DNA from: Streptococcus sp. DD10 | GTDB lineage: Bacteria; Bacillota; Bacilli; Lactobacillales; Streptococcaceae | Assembly: GCF_001578805.1 (NCBI RefSeq) | Contig: NZ_KQ969158.1 | Coordinates: forward strand, 28,490-70,907 | Direction: 5' to 3' | Length of the DNA: 42,418 nucleotides | Shown here: positions 34,750 through 42,229 of the stretch, piece by piece | Numbering within the stretch: position 1 is the stretch's first letter | Layout of the letters: every line of letters starts with the position of its first letter | Translations under genes and position numbers: made by a program | Notes under the pieces: model-generated | The model's database searches: none | What the model saw: the letters and a program-made list of their open reading frames with translations, nothing else | Told to the model about the DNA's origin: nothing

Positions 34750-34847
34750 TGTGACGGTTAAGGGAGTGGGCTAGAACTCAAAATTGAAAATTTTTAGTTC
34801 GTAGTCCAATCATCTACCACATTATTAGTCTATTACGGAACTTATTT

Positions 34848-34884
34848 GGAGGCTGAAGACGATTGTCCCAGCCTCTTCTTTTTT
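34848..34884 (+). terminator. Terminator of thrC
   Basis: GAGGCTG-aa-GAC-gatt-GTC-c-CAGCCTC followed by TTCTTTTTT. The exporter reading frame continues open through this hairpin, which shows that its true start lies downstream. Confidence 0.85.
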
Positions 34885-34896
34885 GAGGAGGATGGT

Positions 34897-36183
34897 TTGT
34901 TTCAAAATCAAAAAGAAATATTAAGAATTGCCCTACCTGCTATGGGAGAGAACTTTTTGCAGATGCTCATGGGGATGGTGGATGGATATTTGGTAGCTCA
35001 TCTAGGAATCATAGCAATCTCTGGTGTATCCGTGGCTGGGAATATTATCACCATCTATCAAGCAGTGTTTATCGCTTTAGGAGCTGCAGTAGCTAGTCTG
35101 CTTTCTAGGAGTCTAGGACAAAGAGATAATGATTCTCTAGCCCATTATGCGAGAGAGTCCATCAAGGTGACTCTTCTGTTGAGCCTTTTACTCGGAGTGT
35201 TTTCTGCACTTGGTGGGCATGCGATTTTGAACTTTCTAGGAACAGAAGCAGCGGTTGCTGATGCTGGAGCTCTTTATCTAACCCTGGTAGGTGGGACAAC
35301 CGTTTTGTTAGGTTTAACCATGACCTTAGGTACCCTGATCCGGGTGACTCGAAATCCACGTCTCCCTATGTGTGTTAGTATTCTTAGTAATGTTCTCAAT
35401 CTTGTTTTTTCTAGTTTTGCAATTTACGGATTAAAATTAGGTATTGCCGGCGTAGCTTGGGGAACAATTTTGGCTCGTTTAGTTGGAGTGGTCATTCTTT
35501 GGCGACAGGTTGATATCACACTCTTAGAATTTGACAAAGGTTTAGATAGAAAACTCTTAGCGCTGGCCTTACCAGCAGCGGGTGAGAGATTATTGATGCG
35601 AGCAGGTGATGTAGTTATAGTAGCTATTATCGTAGCCTTTGGAACAGAGATTGTTGCAGGGAATGCTGTGGGAGAAACACTAACTCAGTTTAACTATATG
35701 CCAGCCTTAGGTGTGGCAACAGCTACCGTCATGCTGGTAGCCCACTCAGTTGGTATGCAGGATTGGCAAGAGGTAGAAAAGCTCACCAAACAGAGTTATT
35801 GGATTTCGCTTGCTTTTATGTTTCCAATTGGTTTGACAATTCTACTTTTGGGTCAACCCTTAACCCAATTGTACACGTCAGATGCCGGTGCTATCGGCGC
35901 TAGTCTGACGGTAATCCTCTACTCAGCCTTCTGTATGCCCTTGACCGCGGGAACCCTTGTATATACGGCTCTTTGGCAAGGAATGGGAAATGCACGACTC
36001 CCTTTTATGGCAACAGCGATAGGGATGTGGTTTATCCGCATTGTAGCAGGTTACCTGATGGGACTCCCTCTTGGTATGGGCTTGGCAGGAGTCTGGGCTG
36101 CAACGCTTTTAGATAATGCTTTTCGCTATTTGCTTCTCTCCTATCTCTACCGTAGAAAAATACAGAAAGAAAGGACATTATGA
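34897..36183 (+). CDS. MATE-family efflux protein
   Basis: 428-aa integral membrane exporter with about 12 transmembrane segments in two similar halves. The first begins ILRIALPAMGENFLQMLMGMVDGYLVAHLG and the second LLALALPAAGERLLMRAGD, both typical MATE half-starts. It couples Na+ or H+ influx to export of cationic compounds; the substrate is unknown. It matches the gene after thrC in pneumococcus (SP_2065). I chose TTG 34897 (MFQNQKEILR), preceded by GAGGAGG; the longer frame to 34846 passes through the thrC terminator. It overlaps the HAD gene by ATGA. Confidence 0.9.
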   Translation: MFQNQKEILRIALPAMGENFLQMLMGMVDGYLVAHLGIIAISGVSVAGNIITIYQAVFIALGAAVASLLSRSLGQRDNDSLAHYARESIKVTLLLSLLLGVFSALGGHAILNFLGTEAAVADAGALYLTLVGGTTVLLGLTMTLGTLIRVTRNPRLPMCVSILSNVLNLVFSSFAIYGLKLGIAGVAWGTILARLVGVVILWRQVDITLLEFDKGLDRKLLALALPAAGERLLMRAGDVVIVAIIVAFGTEIVAGNAVGETLTQFNYMPALGVATATVMLVAHSVGMQDWQEVEKLTKQSYWISLAFMFPIGLTILLLGQPLTQLYTSDAGAIGASLTVILYSAFCMPLTAGTLVYTALWQGMGNARLPFMATAIGMWFIRIVAGYLMGLPLGMGLAGVWAATLLDNAFRYLLLSYLYRRKIQKERTL

Positions 36184-36833
36184 CCAAGATTGCCTTTATT
36201 TGGGACCTAGATGGAACCCTACTTGATTCCTATGAGGCTATCCTCGCTGGAATTGCGGAAACCTTTTCTCAGTATGCTCTCCCCTATGACAAGGAATGTG
36301 TCCGTACCTTTATTTTAGAAAAATCTGTGCAAGCTTTGCTAGAGCAAGTTGCAACAGTACACGATTTGGACTTAGCAGAACTCAACACTGTGCGTGCCCA
36401 AAGCCTGGCAGAGAAAAATGCTCAAGTTCAACTCTTACCTGGTAGCCAGGAAGTGTTAGACTGGGCCAAGCAAGCAGGCGTTCAGCAGTTTGTTTATACC
36501 CATAAGGGAGATAATGCTTTTACGATTTTGGAACATTTAGGTTTACGCGATTATTTCACAGAAATTTTGACGAGTCAGTCAGGTTTTGCTAGAAAACCAA
36601 GTCCTGAAGCTGCCCACTATCTCATGGATAAGTACCAGCTAGATCCTAATCGTACCTACTATATCGGTGACCGCCAGCTGGATATCGACTTTGCGAAAAA
36701 TAGTGGTATTAAGAGCATTAACTTCCTTGTAAGCTCCTATCCTCAAAATCAAAAAATCAGTCTTGCGACTGATATTGTTCAAATATTTGAAGATCAAGAA
36801 AATTTTAAGTTTCCTTTAAGTTCAAAACAGTAA
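36180..36833 (+). CDS. HAD-family phosphatase (phosphoglycolate phosphatase-like)
   Basis: 217-aa HAD-IA hydrolase: motif I WDLDGTLLDS (nucleophile D9, acid D11), a helical cap, motif II YTHKG, motif III lysine in ARKPSPEA, and motif IV YYIGDRQLDID. It dephosphorylates a small metabolite; the substrate is unknown. The ATG at 36180 overlaps the stop of the exporter gene (ATGA), so translation is coupled. It matches SP_2064 in position and sequence. Confidence 0.9.
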   Translation: MTKIAFIWDLDGTLLDSYEAILAGIAETFSQYALPYDKECVRTFILEKSVQALLEQVATVHDLDLAELNTVRAQSLAEKNAQVQLLPGSQEVLDWAKQAGVQQFVYTHKGDNAFTILEHLGLRDYFTEILTSQSGFARKPSPEAAHYLMDKYQLDPNRTYYIGDRQLDIDFAKNSGIKSINFLVSSYPQNQKISLATDIVQIFEDQENFKFPLSSKQ

Positions 36834-36841
36834 ACTAATAC

Positions 36842-36944
36842 CATCAAATGAAGACCTCCTATATTCATTTGATAGAAAAATCCTAAACTTTTCTTTTTCA
36901 TAATAATCTCCCATAAGGATCGCCAAATTTGGCGGTCTTTTTTG
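36842..36944 (+). terminator. Two hairpins ending the thrC-side genes
   Basis: A first stem-loop ATCAAATGAA/TTCATTTGAT (36842-36873) has no T run. The second, GATCGCCAAATTTGGCGGTC followed by six T (about 36918-36943), is a standard terminator. Confidence 0.75.
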
Positions 36945-36984
36945 TTTTTTACCTGCGAAAGCATCTATGACAGCAATATTGTTC

Positions 36985-37050
36985 TTTTTGACAAATATTT
37001 TTATTTTTTTGACAAAGATACTTGTCAAAAAGAAAAAGATGTGTTACAAT
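36985..37050 (+). promoter_or_regulatory. Promoter with palindromic operator for the PspC/DUF3169 operon
   Basis: The promoter is TTGTCA (37022-37027), a 17-bp spacer and TACAAT (37045-37050). Over the -35 lies a perfect palindrome TTTTTGACAA-agatac-TTGTCAAAAA (37006-37031). A third copy of the half-site TTTTTGACAA lies at 36985-36994, exactly 21 bp (two helical turns) upstream of the palindrome's left arm. The small XRE regulator encoded in the operon is the likely ligand of these sites, giving autoregulation. Confidence 0.75.
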
Positions 37051-37155
37051 ATAATCAAGTTAAGAAAAGATATATAAAAGAGAAGTAGAAAAACATACTT
37101 TACGTAGCTAGATATCTTGACCTTCTCGTTTCTTCTCTACTTTGTGGAGATGATC

Positions 37156-37254
37156 TTGAAGGATGTGCATCTATTGCATTTCACAGAGCCAGTTAATTCT
37201 TCGGTGGTTGTTGCGATTTATGCGGATACAGTTAAGCCTAAGGAAAGAGAATAA
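37156..37254 (+). CDS. Candidate 32-codon small ORF heading the PspC/DUF3169 operon
   Basis: A TTG start at 37156 is preceded by GTGGAG at good spacing (an in-frame ATG at 37150 lies over the RBS). The product is MKDVHLLHFTEPVNSSVVVA plus a short KPKERE tail, ending TAA 37252-37254, 12 nt before the next gene. There is a hydrophobic centre but no full membrane span. It could be a real microprotein, a leader peptide or a gene remnant. Confidence 0.35.
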   Translation: MKDVHLLHFTEPVNSSVVVAIYADTVKPKERE

Positions 37255-37266
37255 AGGGGAATGTTT

Positions 37267-37473
37267 ATGAAACTATTTGTATTTGCAGAAGGGTTGAACA
37301 AAGGATTCCTACTGACAGCTAGTGTTTTGCTTATTTTGCATAACATCTGGAGGTTGATTTCTGGTCAAGGGGTTGATGGAGAGCAAGTGTTGCTGAGTCT
37401 ATTTATAATCGCTCTGCTTGGTTGGAAGAAAGCACCCAGATTTTTTGGAGAAGTATCGGGGAGTAGGAGGTAG
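37267..37473 (+). CDS. Small membrane protein of the PspC/DUF3169 operon
   Basis: 68-aa protein with two hydrophobic segments (GFLLTASVLLILHNIW and VLLSLFIIALLGW) and a basic C-terminus. The ATG at 37267 has AAAGGGGA 7 nt upstream; ATG 37261 in frame lies on top of the RBS. It ends 3 nt before the next gene. Family not recognised. Association with a regulator, a PspC protein and a protease suggests an envelope role. Confidence 0.75.
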   Translation: MKLFVFAEGLNKGFLLTASVLLILHNIWRLISGQGVDGEQVLLSLFIIALLGWKKAPRFFGEVSGSRR

Positions 37474-37476
37474 TCT

Positions 37477-37788
37477 ATGAGTTTGTATGGTGTATGTCTG
37501 GCACTGTTTGCGTTCGTTGCGCTGATAGAACAGGGGAGTAAGATAAAAAAACTGACCAAACGGGTCAGACGCTTAGAAAAACATGAGAAAGGAAGTAGTG
37601 CGATGTCACGATTATTAGAAGAATTAAAAGGACAAAAAGCGACAGTCATTATTAATGGTTTTGGTATGGAGTGGGAAATCCTCGATGTAGATGAGGACTG
37701 GGTCAAGCTGACCCGGACGGATAAGAAAGGGAATGTGGAGACCCAGTTAAAACGAGTTGAGGACATCCAGTCTGTGAGCTTGAAGTAG
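37477..37788 (+). CDS. Membrane-anchored small protein with coiled-coil-like basic segment
   Basis: 103-aa protein: one N-terminal hydrophobic segment (GVCLALFAFVALIEQG), a strongly basic helix (KIKKLTKRVRRLEKHEK), then a small domain with KGQKATVIINGF and WEILDVDEDWVKLTRTDKKG that reads like a small beta barrel (SH3/KOW-like), ending VEDIQSVSLK. The ATG at 37477 follows GGAGG. The internal ATG 37603 (MSRLLEELKG) could make a soluble form. Role unknown. Confidence 0.75.
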   Translation: MSLYGVCLALFAFVALIEQGSKIKKLTKRVRRLEKHEKGSSAMSRLLEELKGQKATVIINGFGMEWEILDVDEDWVKLTRTDKKGNVETQLKRVEDIQSVSLK

Positions 37789-37797
37789 GAGTTTACC

Positions 37798-38004
37798 ATG
37801 ATACTAAAGAATCGGCTCAAGGAGCTGCGAGCCCGTGAAGGGCTCAATCAGACCGAGCTAGCCAAGCTAGCAGGGGTTTCGAGACAGACTATCAGTCTCC
37901 TCGAGCGAGGAGAGTACACCCCATCGGTCGTTATCGCCATCACCATTTCCCAGATATTTAAGGAACCAGTAGAAAATGTTTTTAGCCTGGTCGAGGAGGA
38001 GTAA
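37798..38004 (+). CDS. Small Cro/CI-type (XRE) regulator
   Basis: 68-aa single-domain helix-turn-helix protein: LKELRAREGLNQTELAKLAG, then VSRQTISLLERGEYTPSV (recognition helix) and IFKEPVENVFSLVEEE. This compact type (YozG/YvaO-like) usually represses its own operon. It has no sensor domain, so a signal must come through another protein or a small molecule. The ATG at 37798 follows AGGAG. The probable target is the palindrome at 37006-37031. Confidence 0.92.
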   Translation: MILKNRLKELRAREGLNQTELAKLAGVSRQTISLLERGEYTPSVVIAITISQIFKEPVENVFSLVEEE

Positions 38005-38007
38005 GAG

Positions 38008-38196
38008 ATGAAAAAAGAAATCAAGAACAGTTTAGTGGCAATCATTTTAGGGATCGCTATAATTATCGGATTTTTATCGGGAGTTTACTTGGGCTTACAT
38101 CGTCAGATGAGTTCCGTTAATTTTATTCTACTTTTAGGTGGACTACCAAGTCTTCTGATTCCATTGTGTATTCTGGCTGACAAAAAAAGAAAATGA
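38008..38196 (+). CDS. Small two-span membrane protein
   Basis: 62-aa protein with two transmembrane segments (LVAIILGIAIIIGFLSGVYL and FILLLGGLPSLLIPLCIL) and lysine-rich ends, giving a hairpin with both ends probably inside. The ATG at 38008 has GGAGGAG just before it, in the end of the regulator gene. It overlaps the frame of the next gene region. Function unknown. Confidence 0.75.
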   Translation: MKKEIKNSLVAIILGIAIIIGFLSGVYLGLHRQMSSVNFILLLGGLPSLLIPLCILADKKRK

Positions 38197-38207
38197 GGAG
38201 AATGACC

Positions 38208-38558
38208 ATGCAAGAATTCATGAAGAACTTTACTTTAGATAGAGAACAGAAAGAAATAGCTGGCGTTTGTGCTGGTTTGGCAAATTACTTTGATATCAAG
38301 GTGTTGTATATGCGCTTGATTTGGTTGCTAGCTTTTGTTAGCTCGACAGAGTTATCTATCGTGACCATCGTTGCTTATGCCTATCTAGCAGGTTGGTTAT
38401 CTCGTGGTGAGTTGTCCTTGGAAGATAAGAAAGCTCGCAATAATGCGATTTACCTCTTTGTTTTCCTAATTATTTTGGTGGGGACTAAGGGAGAGATTAT
38501 CCACACCATTTATGACTTTGGTCGTATGACAGGTGCTTGGTTAACACAGTTGTTCTAA
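38208..38558 (+). CDS. PspC-domain membrane protein
   Basis: 116-aa protein with an N-terminal PspC domain: FTLDREQKEIAGVCAGLANY, FDIKVLYMRLIWLLAFV and YAYLAGWLS, with a further hydrophobic segment (AIYLFVFLIILVG) and a C-terminal amphipathic helix. PspC-domain proteins sense or respond to membrane stress (phage-shock type). I chose ATG 38208 because GAGGAG is 7 nt upstream; ATGs at 38193 and 38202 are in frame but badly spaced. Confidence 0.88.
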   Translation: MQEFMKNFTLDREQKEIAGVCAGLANYFDIKVLYMRLIWLLAFVSSTELSIVTIVAYAYLAGWLSRGELSLEDKKARNNAIYLFVFLIILVGTKGEIIHTIYDFGRMTGAWLTQLF

Positions 38559-38570
38559 AAAGGAGAAAGT

Positions 38571-39329
38571 ATGACACCTTTAAAACGTTTTTTACGATTT
38601 ATATTCTTGATTTTAGTAGGGCTTATGTTAGCTGTAGTCATCGTATTCTCTGCAGGATTTTTACAAGCAGCCTTCTTTGAACATTTTCAGGAAACAGGTT
38701 GGCCGTATATTTTGTCCACTTTATTTTTAGGACACTTGGCCCAACTGATGACGAGTTTATTGTTAACTGTAACAGCTGGTTTTGCTTGGCTCTCTTTTAG
38801 AGCGCAAAGAAATTCCGTTCGTATCGAAGAGGCTAATGAGGAAGAGAGTTACTTGGCCTACCGTAGCTCCTTTCGTTATCTGGAGTATGCGAGTCTTACC
38901 TTTAACTTATCTGGTGCTAGTTTGCTCTTTGCTATCGTGATTGGTGCGCGTCAGCTCAATGAGGAAAATTTGAAATCAAGTTTTGAGGTGCCATTAGGAC
39001 AGATAGTGCTACTTCTATTAGTACAGTTTGTTATCTGGCGACTGACTCGTCAGCTACGTGACTATAAGATTTCTGTCTTTCCAAGCTCAAAAGAAGTGAG
39101 AGACATGATTCAGCACTATGATGAAGGAGAGTTGCAAGCTCATTATGTTCAGAGTTTTGAAACTCTATTTAACCTCAGACAGTACGTTATTCCGAGTCTT
39201 TACATCATCTTGATGATTGTAGCATATGTGTCCCCGCTTAGTGGCGTGTCAGGATTTATTATCCTGCTGGTTATCCACTTTTATGTCAATCTATCTAGTT
39301 TTAAGATGATTCGGCAGTATTTTAAATAA
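38571..39329 (+). CDS. DUF3169 family membrane protein (first copy)
   Basis: 252-aa protein with about six membrane segments (FIFLILVGLMLAVVIVFSAGF, LAQLMTSLLLTVTAGFAWLSF, IVLLLLVQFVIW, YVIPSLYIILMIVAYV and others) and a charged middle loop (RIEEANEEES). Near the end, QSFETLFNLRQYVIPSLY and the C-terminus FKMIRQYFK match the DUF3169 pattern shared with the next gene. Function unknown. The ATG at 38571 follows AAAGGAGAAAG. Confidence 0.85.
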   Translation: MTPLKRFLRFIFLILVGLMLAVVIVFSAGFLQAAFFEHFQETGWPYILSTLFLGHLAQLMTSLLLTVTAGFAWLSFRAQRNSVRIEEANEEESYLAYRSSFRYLEYASLTFNLSGASLLFAIVIGARQLNEENLKSSFEVPLGQIVLLLLVQFVIWRLTRQLRDYKISVFPSSKEVRDMIQHYDEGELQAHYVQSFETLFNLRQYVIPSLYIILMIVAYVSPLSGVSGFIILLVIHFYVNLSSFKMIRQYFK

Positions 39330-39348
39330 GAGATAGGAGGAGAAAATT

Positions 39349-40092
39349 ATGAAGTCAGATCGCTATCGTTTTTGGAGAACCACCATCACTCTTGTCATTA
39401 GTATGGTACTGGGTGGAGTTGTTGGCTATCTTACTGCAATCGGTGGGGGTAACTTTACTTTGAATCAGTTTCAAATCCAACTCACATCAGTTCAGTATTT
39501 AGTGACAACCTTGTCCTTAATCCTTTTTGCCCTTTTTCTCTATTATTTAGCAGAAACCAAAAAACAGGTGACTCTGATGAAAGAGGAAACAGACGATGAA
39601 CGAGTTGAAGTACGAGATAGAGCATCCGGTCGTGCCTATAGTATTGCTTCTATCTTAATGGGGTTGATAACGGTAACCTTATTTTTAACGCTAGGGATTA
39701 TGGGACAAGTCATGATGACTGGAGAATTTTCTACCCTCCTTTTTGCTCAATTTGTTCTGATATCAATCTTAGTCATTGTGACCACCAGTCTCTGTCATCG
39801 CTCTTTCAAGTTGCTTCATGGACAAAAAATCCCACGGAATTTATCGGTTAAGGAAATGCGTGACTTCACCATGAGTTTGATGGATGAGGCTGAAAAGCAG
39901 ATTCAGTACGAGGAGAGTTTTGAGCTTGTTTTACGCTTGAATGGCTATGTGTTCCCATTTATTTATATTGGACTTTTGCTTTTATCTAGCTTGTATGATT
40001 TGGATATTACTTTAACTTTATTTGTTCTTGCTGGTTTACAGGCTTTCATTGTGTTGAGTCAGTATCGCATTATCAAACGATATTATAAATAA
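39349..40092 (+). CDS. DUF3169 family membrane protein (second copy)
   Basis: 247-aa paralogue of the preceding protein with the same layout: two N-terminal spans (TLVISMVLGGVVGYLTAI and VTTLSLILFALFLYYL), a charged loop (KEETDDERVEVRDRASGR), central spans, then YEESFELVLRLNGYVFPFIYI and the C-terminus YRIIKRYYK. The matching ends of both copies indicate tandem duplication followed by strong divergence. They may form a heterodimer. The ATG at 39349 follows GGAGGAG. Confidence 0.85.
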   Translation: MKSDRYRFWRTTITLVISMVLGGVVGYLTAIGGGNFTLNQFQIQLTSVQYLVTTLSLILFALFLYYLAETKKQVTLMKEETDDERVEVRDRASGRAYSIASILMGLITVTLFLTLGIMGQVMMTGEFSTLLFAQFVLISILVIVTTSLCHRSFKLLHGQKIPRNLSVKEMRDFTMSLMDEAEKQIQYEESFELVLRLNGYVFPFIYIGLLLLSSLYDLDITLTLFVLAGLQAFIVLSQYRIIKRYYK

Positions 40093-40102
40093 GGAGATTA
40101 GA

Positions 40103-40801
40103 ATGAAACAAATAAAAACGATTGGTGTATCTAGTTTAAAAATAGTGGGTTTAATACTGCTGACTTTACTTATAAACAGCATTCCCATGTACTTTCTAGC
40201 TTATTCAGCAAGTATTTCACTGATTTTGGAAATCCTTTTCGTCATTCTATATATGGCTTTCCTAATTGTAATTGGTAAACACTTATTTTCTAAGTATTTT
40301 AAATATGACTTGAATGCGAAAAAGAAGTTTCGGTTCGGCTGGAAAGATGTCGGTTTTGCACTGTTGTTTGGCTTGCTTGCTAGAGTAGTAGCCGTTTTAG
40401 GAGTTATGATACAATATCTTCTTTCAGGGAAGCTTATTTCTGCAAACGACGCATCTTTGCGAGGGATCGGTGCTAACATGTCTTTTCAACATCCCTTCTT
40501 TTTGGTCTTGTTTTTATTCACCCTGGTTGTGGTTGCTCCTGTTTTTGAAGAACTAGTCTTCCGTGGTTTTGGAAATCGTCTCCTCTTCAATAAGCTTGTA
40601 TCTTGGCTTGGAGCTCTAGTTACTTCGATACTCTTTGTCCTTCCCCATGTTCATTCGTGGGCAGAAGTACCAACCTACTTTATGTTAGCCTTGGTTTGTT
40701 ATGCTTCTTATGCCCGTCGCGGAAATGTCTTGGATTCGATAGTAGTACATATGTTGAACAATCTTTTACCAGCTATTTACATTTTTTTGATGATGTTATA
40801 A
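40103..40801 (+). CDS. CPBP-family intramembrane protease (Abi/CAAX-like)
   Basis: 232-aa membrane protein with about seven spans and the glutamate protease motifs: FEELVFRGFG (EExxxR), FVLPHVHSW (conserved His) and VHMLNN (third motif). In Gram-positive bacteria such proteins often give self-immunity to bacteriocins or process peptides and membrane proteins. The ATG at 40103 follows AAGGAG. It is the last gene of the operon, closed by a terminator. Confidence 0.88.
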   Translation: MKQIKTIGVSSLKIVGLILLTLLINSIPMYFLAYSASISLILEILFVILYMAFLIVIGKHLFSKYFKYDLNAKKKFRFGWKDVGFALLFGLLARVVAVLGVMIQYLLSGKLISANDASLRGIGANMSFQHPFFLVLFLFTLVVVAPVFEELVFRGFGNRLLFNKLVSWLGALVTSILFVLPHVHSWAEVPTYFMLALVCYASYARRGNVLDSIVVHMLNNLLPAIYIFLMML

Positions 40802-40806
40802 TGTCG

Positions 40807-40826
40807 CCAGCTTTTAGCTGGTTTTT
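40807..40826 (+). terminator. Terminator of the PspC/DUF3169/CPBP operon
   Basis: CCAGC-tttta-GCTGG followed by TTTTTCTTTT, 6 nt after the CPBP stop. Confidence 0.85.
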
Positions 40827-40872
40827 CTTTTCAAAAAAAATGAGCAAAAAAATTGCAATTTTTTTCTTTGTG

Positions 40873-40911
40873 TTATACTTGATAAGTCAATGATTGATAA
40901 ATCAAGTATAA
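40873..40911 (+). promoter_or_regulatory. Palindromic operator/promoter of marR
   Basis: Perfect 11-bp arms TTATACTTGAT (40873-40883) and ATCAAGTATAA (40901-40911). The left arm contains a -10-like TATACT (40874-40879), with TTGCAA 15 bp upstream. The right arm ends 13 nt before the marR start. It is suited for autorepression by the MarR dimer. Confidence 0.75.
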
Positions 40912-40924
40912 TTAAGGAGAAACC

Positions 40925-41350
40925 ATGGCAGAAATCAATGATTTGCTCTACCAGCTACGTTTAGCAGATCAAACGATAACCCAGCTTTTTGAAAAACAAC
41001 TAGGGATTAGTCTGACCCGCTACCAAATCTTGCAGTTTTTGCTAGAGCAGGCACCGTGTAGTCAGATAACTGTGCAAGAACGCTTGCGAATTGACCAAGC
41101 AGCGCTAACTCGTCATTTTAAGATATTGGAGGAGGGCGGTTATGTTAATCGTAGTCGAAATCCAGAAAATCAGCGAGAGGTCTTGGTTCATGTGACAGAA
41201 TTTGCCAGAGAGCAGCTCGTCACCTATCCCCCTGCTCAGCACTTGCAAGTCAAAGCTCAGATGGAAGATATCCTGTCTTCTGTTGAACAGACTCAACTCA
41301 GTCATCTGCTGGAGAAATTGGTTTCTGGCTTAGAAACTATTACATTTTAA
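40925..41350 (+). CDS. MarR-family transcriptional regulator
   Basis: 141-aa winged-helix protein: an N-terminal dimerisation helix (EINDLLYQLRLADQTI), LTRYQILQFLLEQAP, SQITVQERLRIDQAALTRHFKILEEGGYV (recognition helix) and NRSRNPENQREVLVHVTEFA (wing with the conserved Asn/Arg). The ligand is unknown. The ATG at 40925 follows AAGGAGA. It is co-transcribed with the DUF1304 gene 10 nt downstream, probably its main target. Confidence 0.93.
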   Translation: MAEINDLLYQLRLADQTITQLFEKQLGISLTRYQILQFLLEQAPCSQITVQERLRIDQAALTRHFKILEEGGYVNRSRNPENQREVLVHVTEFAREQLVTYPPAQHLQVKAQMEDILSSVEQTQLSHLLEKLVSGLETITF

Positions 41351-41360
41351 GGAGTATACT

Positions 41361-41723
41361 ATGTCAATTTTTACAACTATCTTAGCTACTATTGTTGCTT
41401 TAGAACATCTTTATATTTTTTACTTGGAAAGCATTGCAACGCACTCAGACAGTACCAGTCGTGTTTTCAACATGGATAAGGAAGAACTGGCTCGCCCATC
41501 TGTCACTTCACTCTTTAAAAATCAAGGAATTTACAATGCCCTTGTCGCTGTCTTTCTCTTATATGGGATTTTTGTCTCACATAATTTGGAAATCGTGACC
41601 ATCTTTGTTCTCTTTGTTATCGGTGCTGCTAGCTATGGAGCAGCAACTGCCAATAAGAAAATCATCCTAACTCAAGGTGGGCCAGCTATCTTAGCTTTGA
41701 TCAGTATTCTGTTATTTCATTAA
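41361..41723 (+). CDS. DUF1304 family membrane protein
   Basis: 120-aa protein with four transmembrane segments. Family marks are an N-terminal span with Glu/His (ALEHLYIFYLESIA), SVTSLFKNQGIYNALVAVFLLYG, and AASYGAATANKKIILTQGGPAILALI. DUF1304 genes often follow marR genes, and a transport or stress role is suspected but not proven. The ATG at 41361 follows AAGGAG. No terminator is evident after it. Confidence 0.92.
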   Translation: MSIFTTILATIVALEHLYIFYLESIATHSDSTSRVFNMDKEELARPSVTSLFKNQGIYNALVAVFLLYGIFVSHNLEIVTIFVLFVIGAASYGAATANKKIILTQGGPAILALISILLFH

Positions 41724-41805
41724 GAAAATCAAACTAGGAGCGGTTTAATTACAGGATAGGCAATAGGTCATCGTCAAATAGTTTAGTTTATTTCAAGTTT
41801 TTTAT

Positions 41806-41834
41806 AAGCCCTTTTTAAGATTTTGGGCTACAAT
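41806..41834 (+). promoter_or_regulatory. Candidate regulated promoter with inverted repeat
   Basis: TACAAT (41829-41834) has no recognisable -35. Instead an inverted repeat AAGCCC (41806-41811) and GGGCTA (41825-41830) spans the -35 to -10 interval, as at activator-dependent promoters. A leader hairpin ATTAAG...CTTAAT follows near 41848. The 282 nt from 41724 to 42005 hold no other gene that I can see. Confidence 0.4.
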
Positions 41835-42005
41835 ACTAGTATAGATATTAAGAATCGTACGAACGACTTAATGCAGTTATAAGTAGGATGTTAACTTCTT
41901 TTATAGAATACAAGTCCTAATCGTCTTTTCGGATTGAAGAGAGGGGCTCAAAACTTCTCTAGTGCATTCTCTTTCACCGTCTCTAAAAGAAAATGAGGTA
42001 GAAAT

Positions 42006-42080
42006 ATGAAAATCTCAGTAAACTATCCAAAAAAATTTAAACCTGCGAAATTAACCCGAACTGGTTACGGAAACTCCTGA
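42006..42080 (+). CDS. Candidate 24-residue cationic peptide
   Basis: ATG 42006 has GAGGTAG upstream, and the frame ends TGA 42078-42080. The product begins MKISVNYPKKFKPAK and ends LTRTGYGNS. It is basic (six Lys, one Arg), with no signal peptide or membrane segment, and has a Gly-Tyr-Gly-Asn-Ser end. It lies between a possibly regulated promoter and two stem-loops. It could be a modified-peptide precursor, an antimicrobial or signalling peptide, or a chance ORF. I do not recognise the family. Confidence 0.35.
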   Translation: MKISVNYPKKFKPAKLTRTGYGNS

Positions 42081-42098
42081 TAAATCAATAGATTAGTA

Positions 42099-42137
42099 GT
42101 GGGAAAAATTTTATTTAGTTAATAAAATTTTTCTCAC
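42099..42137 (+). terminator. Long stem-loop after the small peptide ORF
   Basis: GTGGGAAAAATTTTATT pairs with AATAAAATTTTTCTCAC (one wobble) around a 5-nt loop. It lies 18 nt after the peptide stop. It may be a terminator or attenuator; the T run is within the stem rather than after it. Confidence 0.5.
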
Positions 42138-42229
42138 ATCTGTACCACTCAATACGTTTGATGCATTATCTTAAGATAGTGCTTGAGTGATGTATCATTG
42201 CAGTAATCAGTTATTCATTAGTTATTGAA

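Noticed and set aside
34750-34847. Possible riboswitch between thrC and the exporter gene
   Set aside because: An imperfect stem (near 34775-34806) is present, but no T-box or known riboswitch motif. The terminator alone explains the gap.
34846-34896. Longer N-terminus for the MATE exporter
   Set aside because: The extension is the thrC terminator read as protein. The RBS and family start point to TTG 34897.
36822-37028. 68-codon minus-strand ORF between the HAD gene and the PspC/DUF3169 operon
   Set aside because: It covers a terminator and the operator palindrome, has no RBS, and its lysine/isoleucine-rich sequence reflects A/T-rich DNA.
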